Below, piece after piece: positions 1 to 10,374 of a stretch of 64,000 nt of DNA (its first letter is position 1; each line of letters opens with the position of its first letter). This DNA is from Portulaca oleracea. Lineage: Eukaryota; Streptophyta; Magnoliopsida; Caryophyllales; Portulacaceae. The stretch spans positions 8,340,254 to 8,404,253 of the forward strand of contig CM055892.1 in NCBI GenBank assembly GCA_029582165.1, written 5' to 3'. The position numbers and the translations under genes are program-made. The notes beneath the pieces were generated by a model. That model searched no databases. It was given only the letters and a program-made list of their open reading frames with translations, and was not told the origin of the DNA.

Positions 1-13
1 TTTTTTATTTTTT

Positions 14-151
14 GATATGAACTTGGTGCATGTTTTTACTTCACCAACCGAATTTTGATTTTTTTTGATTTTTTTGTCTGAGTTGGTCTCAATTTTTCAT
101 TTTCTGATTTGAATTTAGTGCATGTTTTTACTTCGGCAACCAAATTTTGTT
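14..151. repeat. Degenerate direct repeat, two ~47-bp units
   Basis: Two similar T-rich units (about 14-60 and 104-151) share the words 'gtgcatgtttttactt' and 'aaccaaattttg' or close variants. They are separated by about 43 bp. No family was recognised. Confidence 0.5.
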
Positions 152-756
152 TTTTTTAATTTGCGTTTGTGTTGGTTTTTCTGGAAATTTCAGGGATGAT
201 AATGAAAATGAATAAGTGAGTTTGACTCATCCAATGCCCTCCAACACCATCAATGTGTTTCTGGAACTTAGCCATACATGACTTACTGTTGTCTATTGGA
301 TAACCACAACTGCCTAAAGGACAAAACTCTAGGAAGTTGAAACTTTTTCCATGGTAAAAGTTCAAAATTCAAGTGCAATATAAGTTCATAGACCTGTGAA
401 AAAATAATGGCTCAATATAGGTCTACCGTCTACATTGAATGCAATGCTGAATATGTTTTAGTGTTTGCTACTTATTTGGCTTAGTCGAGTTGTCTGATAA
501 AGTTCATTACTAATTTGGCAAATTTTGGGAAAGTTTGGGACCAATTATTTATTAATATCAATGCAAAAGTTTTACCAAACTAGAAGACTCAAACTAAACT
601 CTGTTTTTGTCATCCTGCATAGCTACTGTGTAACCTCAATTCCATACTTGCATCTTTTTCTTCGGTTAGGAATGTGCAGTAAATAGGGTCATATACCACT
701 TTGGCAATGCTGCTACAATGCTCTAATATATATATGCCTAAATATTATAGTGTATT
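152..756. other. AT-rich DNA, nothing recognised
   Basis: No open frame with recognisable domains, no terminal inverted repeats and no tandem repeat was seen here. Confidence 0.5.
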
Positions 757-900
757 ACTACCTTCGTCTCATAATAGTTGTCACTTTAACTAATCTTTTT
801 TTTTTGCTTCACTATACTTGTCACTTTATAATTCTAATGTAATTTTTTCCAACTAACTATTTTTTTATTAGTTTTTCTCATTCAAATCTTATCTATATTC
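757..900. repeat. Stowaway-like MITE end (remnant)
   Basis: The start 'ctaccttcgtctcataat' followed by 'gttgtcactttaac' resembles the CTCCCTCCGT... terminus of Stowaway/mariner MITEs, which recurs at 13311, 32961 and 33840. No matching right terminus was found, so this is called a remnant. Confidence 0.4.
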
Positions 901-1883
901 TCATAAAAGCATCAAACGGGGTCTGCCTATGGCGTGGTTAAGGGAAACATCAAGTCCACCAGTAAAACCATATTTTCAATCTTCATGTTTCCATTGCTCA
1001 TTTGCTTAATTTTTATCCATTAACCCTAAGTTGTCTTAATTTCTTTCGGTTTCCATGGTTTTGCCAAGCATCAGGCCACAGCCTGAACCCATATGCCAGT
1101 AAAGAAACTTTATTAGTCACTGTTGTGCATATGTTAATAACCAAACTGTTCATAACCCAATGTTCCCTTTAAATTTTGTCATGTTGTCACATGTTTCAGG
1201 GAGAATAGCAGTAGCTATTCAAGACAAATCTTAATTATACTTTCTACCATGACTGACACTTAACATCATGCAACATATTCACATGTGGCTTTCTGGAATA
1301 CTTGGAGAGAAAGGAAGTTATGGGTTTTCGATGGAGCCAAGACTCTTCTTCAGCGCTTCGTTTCGATTTTTCCTTGTCTTGGTATCAAGTGAAATTTGCA
1401 GTGACTGGAAATTTGTTATTACTTTTGTTTATTGTTGTCGTTGTTGCCCTTAATTAGCCATGCAAATGTTGATGCGAATGCTTTCAATATATTTTAATTG
1501 GCTCTTATATTTAATGGTGGGACACCCGTTGTACATATTCAAAGTTAATCATAGAATTGGACATTTAATGAAGTGGATAAAATGAATATCTTTTTTTATC
1601 ATGATTTTTTTTGGGTTTGTTGTGAATGACCAGTTTTAGAGTGAAAAGAACTGGACGTTGGATGATTTTCTTTTTGGTGGCATTTTGGAACCTCAATCCT
1701 TTTATATGTTCTTGTATCTCATTCTTACTCTTTTTCTTATTTTCTGCTACAAATGTCACAGATGAGAGACAACATATAAGAGATAAATGCTTTCAATTTC
1801 ATGCTTTAATATTAGTTTTGGACATTTGATCTCTTTTAAACATTCAAAACAATATGGTTTAATTATTTTTTAAAAAATAGAAA
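901..1883. other. AT-rich DNA, nothing recognised
   Basis: Only short frames occur. One of 61 codons on the plus strand (1268-1453) has no recognisable motif and no visible exon borders. Confidence 0.45.
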
Positions 1884-2118
1884 TACATTTACATTATACT
1901 GCTATGTTTTTTTTTTTAATAATATGATTTTTCACTAATTTTTTTCATTTCCTGTTATCTATCATATATTTTACAATCCTGATAATTATTAATTATTTTT
2001 CTTTTCTTACGATTAATATTTATTGACATAACCCCAAATTTTGATTTTAATTAAGCATACATTTAATTGACTATCCTATAAAAGTTTATGATATTAGTTT
2101 TCCTATCACCTCTACAAG
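1884..2118. repeat. Dispersed repeat, inverted partner at 13887-14122
   Basis: Read in reverse complement this segment matches 13887-14122. Shared words include 'aggtgataggaaaactaat', 'attaaaatttggggtta' and 'aaaatatatgatagataat'. The second copy lies just upstream of a Helitron-like CTAG end (14188-14191), so the pair may be Helitron 3' portions. Confidence 0.7.
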
Positions 2119-2197
2119 AAAAATTAAGAAAATAGTGAGGTGAGTAATTGGTAACTAACATTATACGAATTAAAACACTCAAGTAAATACTATTATG

Positions 2198-2412
2198 GCC
2201 GTGTTCTTTTGCGATGAGGTGTGGTGGAATTGTGGTGGGGTGGGGTGGAATTGTGGTAGGTTATTGGTATGTGGGGTAGGTGAGGAGAGATAATGTAAAA
2301 AGTAGAGGAGAAAAGTGAGGAGAGAAAAAAGTAATGATTTGCGGTGAAATGTGGTGAGTTGTGGCAAATCATGCAGTCGCACCGTGCAGCTTGATATAAC
2401 CGCAGATCAAAC
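2198..2412. mobile_element. MITE-like element, TGCGGT family (copy 1)
   Basis: The left end 'gtgttcttttgcgatgagg' and G-rich 'gtggtggaattgtggtg' blocks match, in reverse complement, the 'ccaccacaattccaccac' blocks of the copies at 3727, 12833 and 29795. The right end 'gcagtcgcaccgtgcag' is eroded. It has no coding capacity. Confidence 0.5.
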
Positions 2413-2860
2413 ACTGATAAGGTATGAAATCATATGAAGTAACAAGTTTAACTTTTCTTTTATCATTTAAAACCTATACAATCAATGACTTTGAAGACCC
2501 CGATGAGTCAATGACCCATTGAGTTTCATACAAAGCCCATTCTGTCAAATACGTGTTGTACATTTCTTTTGCATGAAATTTTCCGCAGTCGACGCCGCAA
2601 AGTTCGATGGGAAAACCCCAGCTGAATTCATCATCAGCAACATCATTATTTAGCATGAAATCTCGTGAAATTAGTGCTTCTCCACTAACTTGGAAAATCC
2701 CAATGACTCATTTGAGTTTGCTTTGAGTAGAAGATGTTTGTTGAAAAAAAGTTGTCACATAATTCTGCTGTTAAGACATGCAGGTTAGCTTGTATTTGGC
2801 CATTCTAATGCTTGCTCGCTCAACTTTGTGAATATACTCTGTTAAATCTAACTTCGAGAC

Positions 2861-2883
2861 CACTGCGCGCACATTTCGGCTAG
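2861..2883 (+). mobile_element. Helitron-like 3' terminus
   Basis: A GC-rich palindromic word TGCGCGCA is followed after a short spacer by CTAG and then T, as at Helitron 3' ends. A similar end with 'gcgcgca' and 'ctgctagt' lies at 14164-14191. The 5' end of this copy was not located. Confidence 0.4.
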
Positions 2884-3289
2884 TAACCTTATAAAAACGT
2901 AAATGGAACACTGTAGATTGCTACAGATCAGTTGCTCGTTCTGCAGATTTCTGTTTTTAGAATGTTTAATACCCTCTAAAAAGGATCTATGACAAGCTTT
3001 GTAAGTTCGAGTTTTCAGAAAGACTGAAAGAGGGTTCAGAACTAGCTTTGCAAATTGTTCTTATGTATTTGCTAAAGGTATTATCTCCTTATGTTTCAAT
3101 GATTTCTCCCTCCAAGCGTTCAGAGGTGCAATTCAATTTCAATGTGTTTCATTTCTAATTTCACTAATTTATTCTACTACATTCTCCACCTCAACAACAA
3201 TTTACATCGCCACCAGCACAATTTAAAGTAGTATGTGAGGCAGTTGATGATGATTATCGATTAGTGTTGGGTATTAATGGTTTGACTTA

Positions 3290-3581
3290 GGGCCTGTAAA
3301 TTTGGTAGGTAAGTTGTGGTATAGTAAATGCTGAATTTTGGTAACTTTTGGTAACTTTTGACAACTTTTGGTAATTTTTGGTAACTTTTGGTAACTTTTG
3401 GTATGAATAAACTTTTGATAAGTATTAAAAATATGACAGTCTAAGATGTTTAATAAATAAATGTTAATTTTTTTGGGTAGATTTCGGTAACTTTTGGTAA
3501 TTTTTGGTAACTTTCGGTAACAATCGGTAACTTTCGGTAATTAATTACCTAACCCAAAATACCCATGAAATTTACAGGGCC
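3290..3581. mobile_element. Tourist-like (PIF/Harbinger) MITE with GGTAAC repeats
   Basis: A 292-bp element begins GGGCCTGTAAATTT and ends with the near-perfect inverse AAATTTACAGGGCC (13 of 14). It is flanked by TTA on both sides (3287-3289 and 3582-3584), the usual PIF/Harbinger duplication. The body holds two clusters of a 9-11-bp tandem word, 'ggtaacttttggtaatttt' and variants. No transposase is encoded. Confidence 0.8.
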
Positions 3582-3726
3582 TTACTGAATGTTTGGTGCA
3601 CAAAAACCTTTTTGCAAATACTTGGTGTATTGTTTGATTTTAATCAAAGTCCGTAACTTGTAATTTTAATAGTATTGGAGTGAGTTGAAACCATGGGTTA
3701 GAATAAAGTTATGATAATATTTAAGT

Positions 3727-3984
3727 GCCGTTGTTGCGGTATGTCGCGATGCGGTATCACACTGCTCCGCACTCTTTAATTTTTCACTACACTTCACTAC
3801 ACCACACTACAATTATTATCAATATATCTTTTCATTTTTCTTTCTCGTCACTATTTTCTCTACTTTTCACATTTTCTCTTAACATACCCCACTCACCACA
3901 ACTTTCACCATAATTTACCACATCTTTTCAAAATTTCATTGCACTGTACCATTACTACGCCGCAACCAATCATATAAAAGAATG
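3727..3984. mobile_element. MITE-like element, TGCGGT family (copy 2)
   Basis: The left end carries 'gttgcggtatg' and 'gatgcggtatcac'. The right end 'cgccgcaaccaatcat' plus 'ataaaagaat' is its approximate inverse. The interior is rich in 'caccacaa' and 'cactacac' words shared with the other copies. Confidence 0.55.
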
Positions 3985-4086
3985 AAGTTTATTCAAAACT
4001 TCAACAAGATATGCATAATGAAGATATGCGAGCATTTCTTTGGACACATCCAATAAAAAAAATGAGCTAGAGGCACTAATAAAGAA

Positions 4087-4114
4087 CTAGTCTTGCGGCC
4101 CGTCCTACGGACGG
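4087..4114 (-). mobile_element. Helitron-like 3' terminus, minus orientation
   Basis: Read on the minus strand, a perfect 6-bp hairpin CCGTCC-gta-GGACGG is followed nine bases later by CTAG and then T. This is the standard Helitron 3' arrangement (hairpin, short spacer, CTAG). The element would extend to the right; its TC start was not identified. Confidence 0.55.
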
Positions 4115-4127
4115 ATTAAGACCATGT

Positions 4128-4440
4128 TCTTTGGTGATGTGTGATAAATTTATTTTATTTATCATATTTGTAGTTATTTTATCTCATTTTTTTACATTAT
4201 TAATACTTTCTTACCTACCTTACATAATATATATATACATATGTATATATTTAAACATTCATATGGTTAATAAATAATGTTACTTATCCTATTCACAATA
4301 CCTAAGTAAGAATTATAAAGTATATATTTAAAATTCATATACTTAAATGATGTGACTGATATTTCCAATGATTATCCTATTCGCCCACTCTATCCCACAT
4401 TGCCACCCTCCAACTATCTTATGCTCTAAAAGAACAAGAC
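4128..4440. mobile_element. MITE-like element with GTTCTTT termini
   Basis: The left end 'gaccatgttctttggtgat' and the right end 'ctaaaagaacaagac' are approximate inverses (GACCATGTTCTTT against GTCTTGTTCTTTT). The interior of about 310 bp is AT-rich and non-coding. The exact borders and target duplication are uncertain. Confidence 0.5.
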
Positions 4441-4609
4441 ACAAGTTTTCAAACTATTAAACTTATTCGTGTTTATCTTTAAAAAAAAATCTACATACAC
4501 CCTGTTCGTATTTTTAAAGTCAAAATTGCATGAAATCGAAATACACATGTATGATATGTATTGACCTTAACCAGATATACAAACAATATTGATTCAACCT
4601 GTTTGTCCA

Positions 4610-4775
4610 GTGGTGGATCTAGATGTTCGAAATAGGGGTGTCTAGTGTACTACTACACTCACATGAGAAAACTAAATTTATAATTTTTACCTTTAATTTC
4701 ACTAAAAAATTTTTTTTTTTTGTTGCCCTATGGGTGGCCATGGCCACCCCCAAGTGCTATAGGGATCCACCCATG
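4610..4775. repeat. Dispersed repeat with 'gtggatctag...ggggtgtc' signature
   Basis: The start 'agtggtggatctagatgt' followed by 'aggggtgtctagt' recurs at 19965-20015 as 'agtggcggatctag' plus 'aggggtgtccaa'. The right part contains 'gccatggccacccccaag'. The family type is unknown. Confidence 0.5.
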
Positions 4776-4827
4776 TGTCTGTCCAAATTGATTGGTCTAA
4801 TAATAACATAATTTTCACTTGATGTTA

Positions 4828-5064
4828 GAATTGTAGTTATTGTATTTGAGGGTAAAATACTAAATTTAAGGGTGAATGTAAGCTACTAAAGCAAGTCGTT
4901 TGTTATTATATTGTATTGGATGACAAAATGATAAATTTGAGTGTGAACATAAGCAAAAACAAACTGTTTATTATTATATTATATTATATATAGGGCAAAA
5001 GTGTAAATTTCATGTGTGAAAACAAGTTACATGACATACAAACATGCAATGTGCTTGTTATTAT
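4828..5064. repeat. ~70-bp tandem repeat, interrupted by two later insertions
   Basis: About three and a half degenerate units contain 'ttattatattgtatt', then 'aaaatgataaatt', then 'aacataag' or 'aacacaag'. A hAT-type MITE (5065-5611) interrupts the array, a further unit occupies 5612-5663, and a gypsy element follows. The sequence resumes after 11409. Confidence 0.6.
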
Positions 5065-5611
5065 TAGGGCTGTTCAAAAAAACCCGCGCCCGAAATACCC
5101 AATCCGAAAATCCGTTAGCCGGTCAAAAATTTCGGGTACCCGAACAAAACAAAATAAAATTGATTTTAATCGGGTCGGTTACCTGAACCGGAAAAAGCCG
5201 AGTAATCATGTCAGCCCCTGGTCAAAATCGGGTACCAAATTACCGGAAAATAAAATAATAATGATAAAAATAATAAAAGCAAAATTAGTGGCTTTAATTA
5301 TAGTAGCTAATTACCCGAATTACCCAAAATTAACATGTATTTAGCATAGTGTAACTCACTTTCTTTCAAATAATAACAAAATTAGTGACTTTAATTATAA
5401 ATTTACAAATTAAAAATAAAAATAATAAAAATGAAAACTCATAAAATTAGAACTAATCGTGTCTTTTGGTTAACCGGTATCCAATCCGAAATTTACGGGT
5501 ACGCGAATTTCGGGTACCCGAAACTTTCGGTTTGGTATGGCCGACCCGAATTTTCGGGTACCCAAAAAAATTATCCAATCGGTTCGGATATCTGGTCCGT
5601 GAACACTCCTA
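5065..5611. mobile_element. hAT-type MITE, 547 bp
   Basis: The ends TAGGGCTGTTCA and TGAACACTCCTA are inverted repeats matching at 10 of 12 positions. The flanking 8-mers gttattat (5057-5064) and attattat (5612-5619) match at 7 of 8, consistent with the 8-bp hAT duplication. Both sub-terminal regions are full of 'cgggtacccgaa' and 'cccgaatt' words, forming long imperfect arms. No transposase frame is present. Confidence 0.8.
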
Positions 5612-5663
5612 ATTATTATATTGTATTCAAAGATAAAATAGTAAATTCATATATAAACACAAG

Positions 5664-6703
5664 TGATGTATATTTGCCTTTCTATATACATCAAGGCCTA
5701 GCTAAAGGACCTCTATCCAGCTAGAAGCTACAAATGTCGCCTTGGGTATCAACAACTACAAGGGTTTATTAGCTCAAGGAAGAAAGTATGAAGGACCTTG
5801 ATGGTATTCTAGCTTACATGGAGTTACTCTCACATTTGGAGGACATCAATGAGCATAAATAACTCTCAAGTCCTTATTGAGAAGTCATCTCTCACGTGAC
5901 AAAGGACTCCATCAAGTACAGTTCGATATTTTGCTCTATAACTCTAGATCCATACATCTATTGAGGAAATCATCAAAAGACAGATTGGAGCTCTTTCAAT
6001 AAGCTTTCTAATGGTTTTTGAATCAATGAAAACGGACAAGTATTGAAGGAGTTATAGCAATTTCTTTCTAGAGTTGTATTTTAGAGTTTATGATGTCATA
6101 AATAGGATATATGATGTAATAGTTGATTCTTGGTTTCTTGAACCCTAGGTACACGTCCAAGGGGTCCTAAGAGTAGTATAAATAGACCCCCTAGGGTGCC
6201 ATTGTATTCATTCATTACATCTTATATCAAATACAAAGTAAACACATTGTGTTTTCTCTCTAGCTTGTGTGCTATAGAATTGGTTCTCTTGAGGGAGAGT
6301 CTTTTGAATCTCTTCTTCTATTCTAAGATTGGCTATCTTAGATGGTGATAGGAAGAGTTGGAGGATTCTAGGAGTGGTGAATCTGTATCTCCTTAGAAGA
6401 TCCCAAGCCGTTTATCATTCGATCAAACGATTCATTCTTGTTGTAAGTTTCAATCTATTCTTTTGAATCTTTTGATTTCCATTGCATTTTCATTCCATTC
6501 TTTTCCATACCAACCAGAATACATCCCCACTCATTCGTTCATCCATCCATCCATTCATTCATCGTCCATCATTCATTCATTTACACTCCATTTCCATCTT
6601 TATTCAGTCATTCTTGTGATCAAGAATCAATCTATCCAACCCCAAGTTTAAAGATCCTTATATTGTTGTGTAATGTGATCATCCTTGATCCCATTATACA
6701 TCA
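5664..6703 (+). repeat. 5' LTR of the 5.7-11.4 kb gypsy element
   Basis: The 1,040-bp LTR begins TGATGTATA and ends TATACATCA, perfect 9-bp inverted ends. Its first 30 bases are themselves a hairpin, TGATGTATA, 12-nt loop, TATACATCA, or nearly so, so the first 30 nt mimic a full LTR pair of ends. A TATA box lies at 6177-6184. Near the 3' end are 'catccatccatccattcatt' tetranucleotide runs. Confidence 0.92.
6143..6197 (+). promoter_or_regulatory. TATA box inside nested inverted repeats (gypsy LTR)
   Basis: TATAAATA at 6177-6184 lies between GGGGTC (6161-6166) and GACCCC (6185-6190). Outside these are ACCCTAG (6142-6148) and CTAGGGT (6191-6197). The same arrangement is kept in the 3' LTR, with TATAAATA at 10851-10858. 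The TATA call rests on the consensus and its place in the LTR. Confidence 0.65.
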
Positions 6704-6707
6704 AAAT

Positions 6708-6720
6708 TGGTATCAGAGCC
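6708..6720 (+). other. Primer binding site, tRNA-Met type
   Basis: TGGTATCAGAGCC starts 4 nt after the 5' LTR end. This is the usual plant initiator tRNA-Met primer site and fixes the element as plus-strand. Confidence 0.92.
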
Positions 6721-7024
6721 TAGGAGATTGATTCTTGTGGTTCTTGATATCATCTTTTTACAATCTTTCCACCACAAATCCATCCCCCACCATCCCCATT
6801 CTCACGCCACCCATAAGTTCTTCCAAGAACTCATCAAGAACTCAACAAGAACTCATCAAGAACTCATAAAGAACCATAAACTCCACAAAAAACCTTAAAC
6901 CAACTCAAACCTAGCCTAAACACATTCCCCATTTCGTCCCCTACATTCCCCACTAAACCGTGAGTCTTGCTTGAAGTCTTTCTTCATCAAGATTCATATT
7001 CTATGTCTTGCAAAAGATCTTTTC

Positions 7025-8608
7025 ATGAGTTCACCAAGTGAATTGAAACGCTTGGAGCAACAACTTGATGATCTCACCAAACAAATGGAAGAACTTGGGA
7101 TCCTTCAAAAGGGATCAAGAAGAGCAAATTCACGTGAGATACATCCTTATGAGGTTGAATATGAAGCACCTTATGAATGGAGTAAACGTTCCAGCAAGAA
7201 GAATGGAAATAAAGTTCAAAAAGAGTTCTTGCCCTACAAATACAAAGGAGATTACATCAACAAGCTTGAAATAATGGAGCAAGGGAGCAAGGACGTGGTT
7301 GAATATACCATAGAATTCAGACGGCAACTACGGAAGTATGGCCTTAAGGAGGATGATCCACACGTTTTGGTATGTTATACTCTTGGTCTTAATGATTAGA
7401 TTTGGCGTGTTGTTGTATATCAATCTTACACAAACTTGGAGGAGTTAAGTTCTTTAGCCCTTGATGTTGAAATACAAGTAAAGAGTAAAGAACTTTGGGA
7501 TAGAACCCATATACAACAAAGACCTCACAAACCATCCCAATAATCCCACGCCAAGGACCTTGAAACTAAGCCACAAACTCGTCCCAAACCTCTCGTCCAA
7601 ACGCCTACAAAACAACCCCAACAACCTATTGCCCATCGCTCCACAAAACAGCCCCTAAACCACCTCACACATACTATCCAAAGCACCTCAAATCAGCCCA
7701 TAAACCTCCCCATTCCTATTGACCAAGACGAGGAAATCATTGACCAAAGTACAAGTCTATCTTGCCAAAGTTTTGATCATGTTGAAAGTGTATGTAAAAC
7801 GTCATCCTATGAGCAACCAGAATTTGAAAGTGAATCATTTGATGTATTTGACGTGTATGAGGATGTTCATGAAGTATGTGATAACCTTGGCACGAATGTG
7901 GAAGTTAATGTAGTATGTAGCGTGCCTAAAGATGAGTTTAAAGTGTATGACAATCCATTGCATGAGGAGAATAATGATGAGTTTCGAGTATATGACAACC
8001 CATTGTATGAGGAGGAAGGCGTGAATGAAGAAGTTGAATTTGCCGAATGTGATGTTTTTGTTGAAAATGAGCAAGTTCAAGAAGTATGTAGTAGCATGGC
8101 TAAAGAAGTAAATGAAGTACACATAGAGGAGGATCTTGAAGTAGAGGAAGTAGAAGAATTGAATGGAGAAGAGCTACGTGATGAAATGTGTTCATTGATC
8201 CGAGAAGGAGAAAGTTGTGCCATCATTGACGTTGACATTGATCTTGACCAAGATATTAGCCTCGCTACAACAAATGTCCAAGAATTGCAAATGAAGAGTT
8301 ATTCACACCATGGCAATGATCTTCATATGGATCGAAGAAGTTTAGTAAGTCTTGCTTTTTACAAGATTTGCAAAGATTCATTATATTGTAATATTACTTC
8401 TATGGATTCTTGTTATACTTTGTTGGAAGAATCAAAGTTGTATGATAGGAGTATCATGCTCCAAGAGGCGCCTTATTACCACCTTGTGTCTCACTCAAGG
8501 AGGATCAAAGTACTCTTATGGCACTTATGGAGAATAAGTATCATGAATTTGAAGAACCAAGGAGTCTCATTCTTACACCAATGGAGGTTGGAAACCGTGG
8601 GCCTATAA
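7025..8608 (+). pseudogene. gag-like frame of the gypsy element, two internal stops
   Basis: The likely start is ATG 7025, which begins MSSPSELKRLEQQLDDL after a leader; an in-frame ATG also exists at 6971. Around residues 80-150 the pattern resembles retrotransposon gag capsid domains: 'VVEYTIEFRRQLRKYGL', then 'LGLND', then a leucine-rich segment on tuning 'LALDVE'. TAG at 7397-7399 and TAA at 7541-7543 break the frame, but it reopens and runs to 8608. The later part is acidic, with repeated 'VYDNPL' words and many Glu/Val residues. It has no CCHC knuckle that I can see. It overlaps the next frame by 91 bp in a -1 register. Either the frame was once shifted or the overlap is the scar of an indel. 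Confidence 0.7.
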
Positions 8609-10374
8609 AGGATCAAGATCCTTTACCATCACTTGTTCTCATTTGTGAATATTTGGATGAAAGACAAGCACCATCAACAAGTGACCTCTCTCACTTATCT
8701 CTTTTGGTACGTTTCTCTTCCATGAGTATTATCATGCATCAAAGGCTGCCACCAAATCCTATGATTCATCACCGAATGGTCTATGCAAAGGATCAAGCGC
8801 AATTCATGGATAACTACATCAATGTCCTTGATTTTCATAGTATACAACATATTTTGAAAGAGTATGTACCATTGCAATGTAAAGAGATTGTATTTGTATA
8901 CTTTGATAACATTTTTGTATGTAGTAGAAGTAGAAAGGAGTATGTAAATCCTTTGGAGTTAGCCTTAACGAAGCATAAAAAGCCACATGGAGAATTGGAG
9001 AAGTACTTGGAGAAATGTCCTTACCTCTCGTCCAAGAATATGCTATCTCACCATATCTCATCAAATGGAGTAATTCAAGTGGACAAAAGGAAGAAAAGAA
9101 TTATTCAAGAAGGGTTCATACTTGCATCTATACTTGAGGTACTATGTCTCTTAAAGGATGCTAAAGATCGTCATATTCTTTTATTCCCTATTCTTGCATC
9201 ATATTTGTTCATTACAAATGGAGTTGAGAAAGGTGAAGTCCTATCTCAAGGAAGTTGTCCCATGGATTATTTTGGTGAAATACCAAGTGGAGAAAAGAAG
9301 AAGCTACATGCTTATGGCTTAGCATTCATACTTGTTGCTATCATGAGGATATTTGAGCAAAAGGATTATTATCTTGAAGGATTCATGCTTAAGCTTTGTG
9401 ATTCTTACAAAGTATTGGAGTATGTTTCATTTGATAAGGAGATCAAGCCATCATTATGCTTTGAGATGAAGTACTTGATTCGTTCATCAAAATCAAGTCA
9501 CTTGGAGGAAGCAAGTCTTTTGACTAAAGGAAGTTTTCTAACGAGGAGATACATGTTTGATTCAAGAGTACTTAGTCTTGAATATATCAAGGAGTTGTAT
9601 GAAGATGATGATGATTTTAAAGAAGTATACAAGGTATGTGAGAAGCATCCTCAACAATCCTTTTATATTGATCATGGATTTCTTTTCAAAGGGAATCAAG
9701 TGTGTATTCCAAGGAGTGGAATTCGTGAAATCTTAATCATGGAAGTACATGGAAGTTCTTTTGATAATTTGGGTCTTCTCAATACATATTTCAAGATGAA
9801 GGAGTATTATTTCTGGCCTAGCATGATCGTTGATATCGAGTATAAGCTGCAATATTGTGACATTTGCAATCCTTCTATACCATATGGAGATGAAAACTTG
9901 AATTTTATGGTTGAAGTGCCATGGATTCAAGGAAGTCAAGATGATATTAAGATCGTTGAAGGTCATCCTTCAAAGATGGAACGCCATAATACTATTGTCT
10001 TCATCATGAGTTACAAGCTTGTGAATCTATACTTTGAAGTTGAGAAGTTATATGAGATTTCTACAATCTCCATGAATAAACGAGATTTGAAGCACCATAA
10101 TATCATTGGCTTATTCATGAGAAGACTTGGAAGAAAGTGGAAGTTCAAGACAAGCATCAAAGGAATCTATGATGATTTCAAGGCATTCAAAAAGAAAAGT
10201 TGTAAACTCATAAGAAGGAACAAGAGAAGTGATGTCAATAACACATATGGGAAGACATCTTATAAAGAAGGAAGGAAAACAAGGAAGAAGAAGTTTTGTC
10301 TAAGTTTGAGGACAAACTTTTTCAACCGGGGGAGAATGATGTATATTTGCCTAGCTATATACATCAAGGCCTAG
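8518..10374 (+). CDS. 618-codon pol-derived ORF with degenerate active sites
   Basis: The unbroken frame aligns in order with gypsy pol. Residues about 105-200 match the end of reverse transcriptase, with 'VFVYFDNIFVCSRSRKEYV' where functional enzymes have YxDD; here it is YFDN. Residues about 230-310 look like an altered RNase H ('GEVLSQGSCPMDYFGEI'), lacking the usual acidic residues. Residues about 345-460 match the integrase N-terminus ('HGFLFKGNQVCIPRS', 'YYFWPSM', 'CDIC'), but the zinc-binding His pair is incomplete. The C-terminus is Lys/Arg-rich. Upstream codons in this frame stay open past the chosen ATG, so the start is uncertain. Catalysis looks impossible, and whether the protein is made is unknown. 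Confidence 0.65.
   Translation: MALMENKYHEFEEPRSLILTPMEVGNRGPIKDQDPLPSLVLICEYLDERQAPSTSDLSHLSLLVRFSSMSIIMHQRLPPNPMIHHRMVYAKDQAQFMDNYINVLDFHSIQHILKEYVPLQCKEIVFVYFDNIFVCSRSRKEYVNPLELALTKHKKPHGELEKYLEKCPYLSSKNMLSHHISSNGVIQVDKRKKRIIQEGFILASILEVLCLLKDAKDRHILLFPILASYLFITNGVEKGEVLSQGSCPMDYFGEIPSGEKKKLHAYGLAFILVAIMRIFEQKDYYLEGFMLKLCDSYKVLEYVSFDKEIKPSLCFEMKYLIRSSKSSHLEEASLLTKGSFLTRRYMFDSRVLSLEYIKELYEDDDDFKEVYKVCEKHPQQSFYIDHGFLFKGNQVCIPRSGIREILIMEVHGSSFDNLGLLNTYFKMKEYYFWPSMIVDIEYKLQYCDICNPSIPYGDENLNFMVEVPWIQGSQDDIKIVEGHPSKMERHNTIVFIMSYKLVNLYFEVEKLYEISTISMNKRDLKHHNIIGLFMRRLGRKWKFKTSIKGIYDDFKAFKKKSCKLIRRNKRSDVNNTYGKTSYKEGRKTRKKKFCLSLRTNFFNRGRMMYICLAIYIKA
10328..10336 (+). other. Polypurine tract of the gypsy element
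   Basis: GGGGGAGAA lies directly before the 3' LTR start TGATGTATA and just after the 618-codon frame ends upstream of the LTR border. The stop of that frame falls inside the LTR. Confidence 0.85.

Noticed and set aside
1268..1453. 61-codon plus-strand frame
   Set aside because: Hydrophobic and Phe-rich, as expected for T-rich DNA; no domain or gene context.
2474..2656. 60-codon minus-strand frame with a protein-like composition
   Set aside because: No recognisable motif, no splice context I trust, and a single short frame in AT-rich DNA; could be a captured fragment but I cannot support it.
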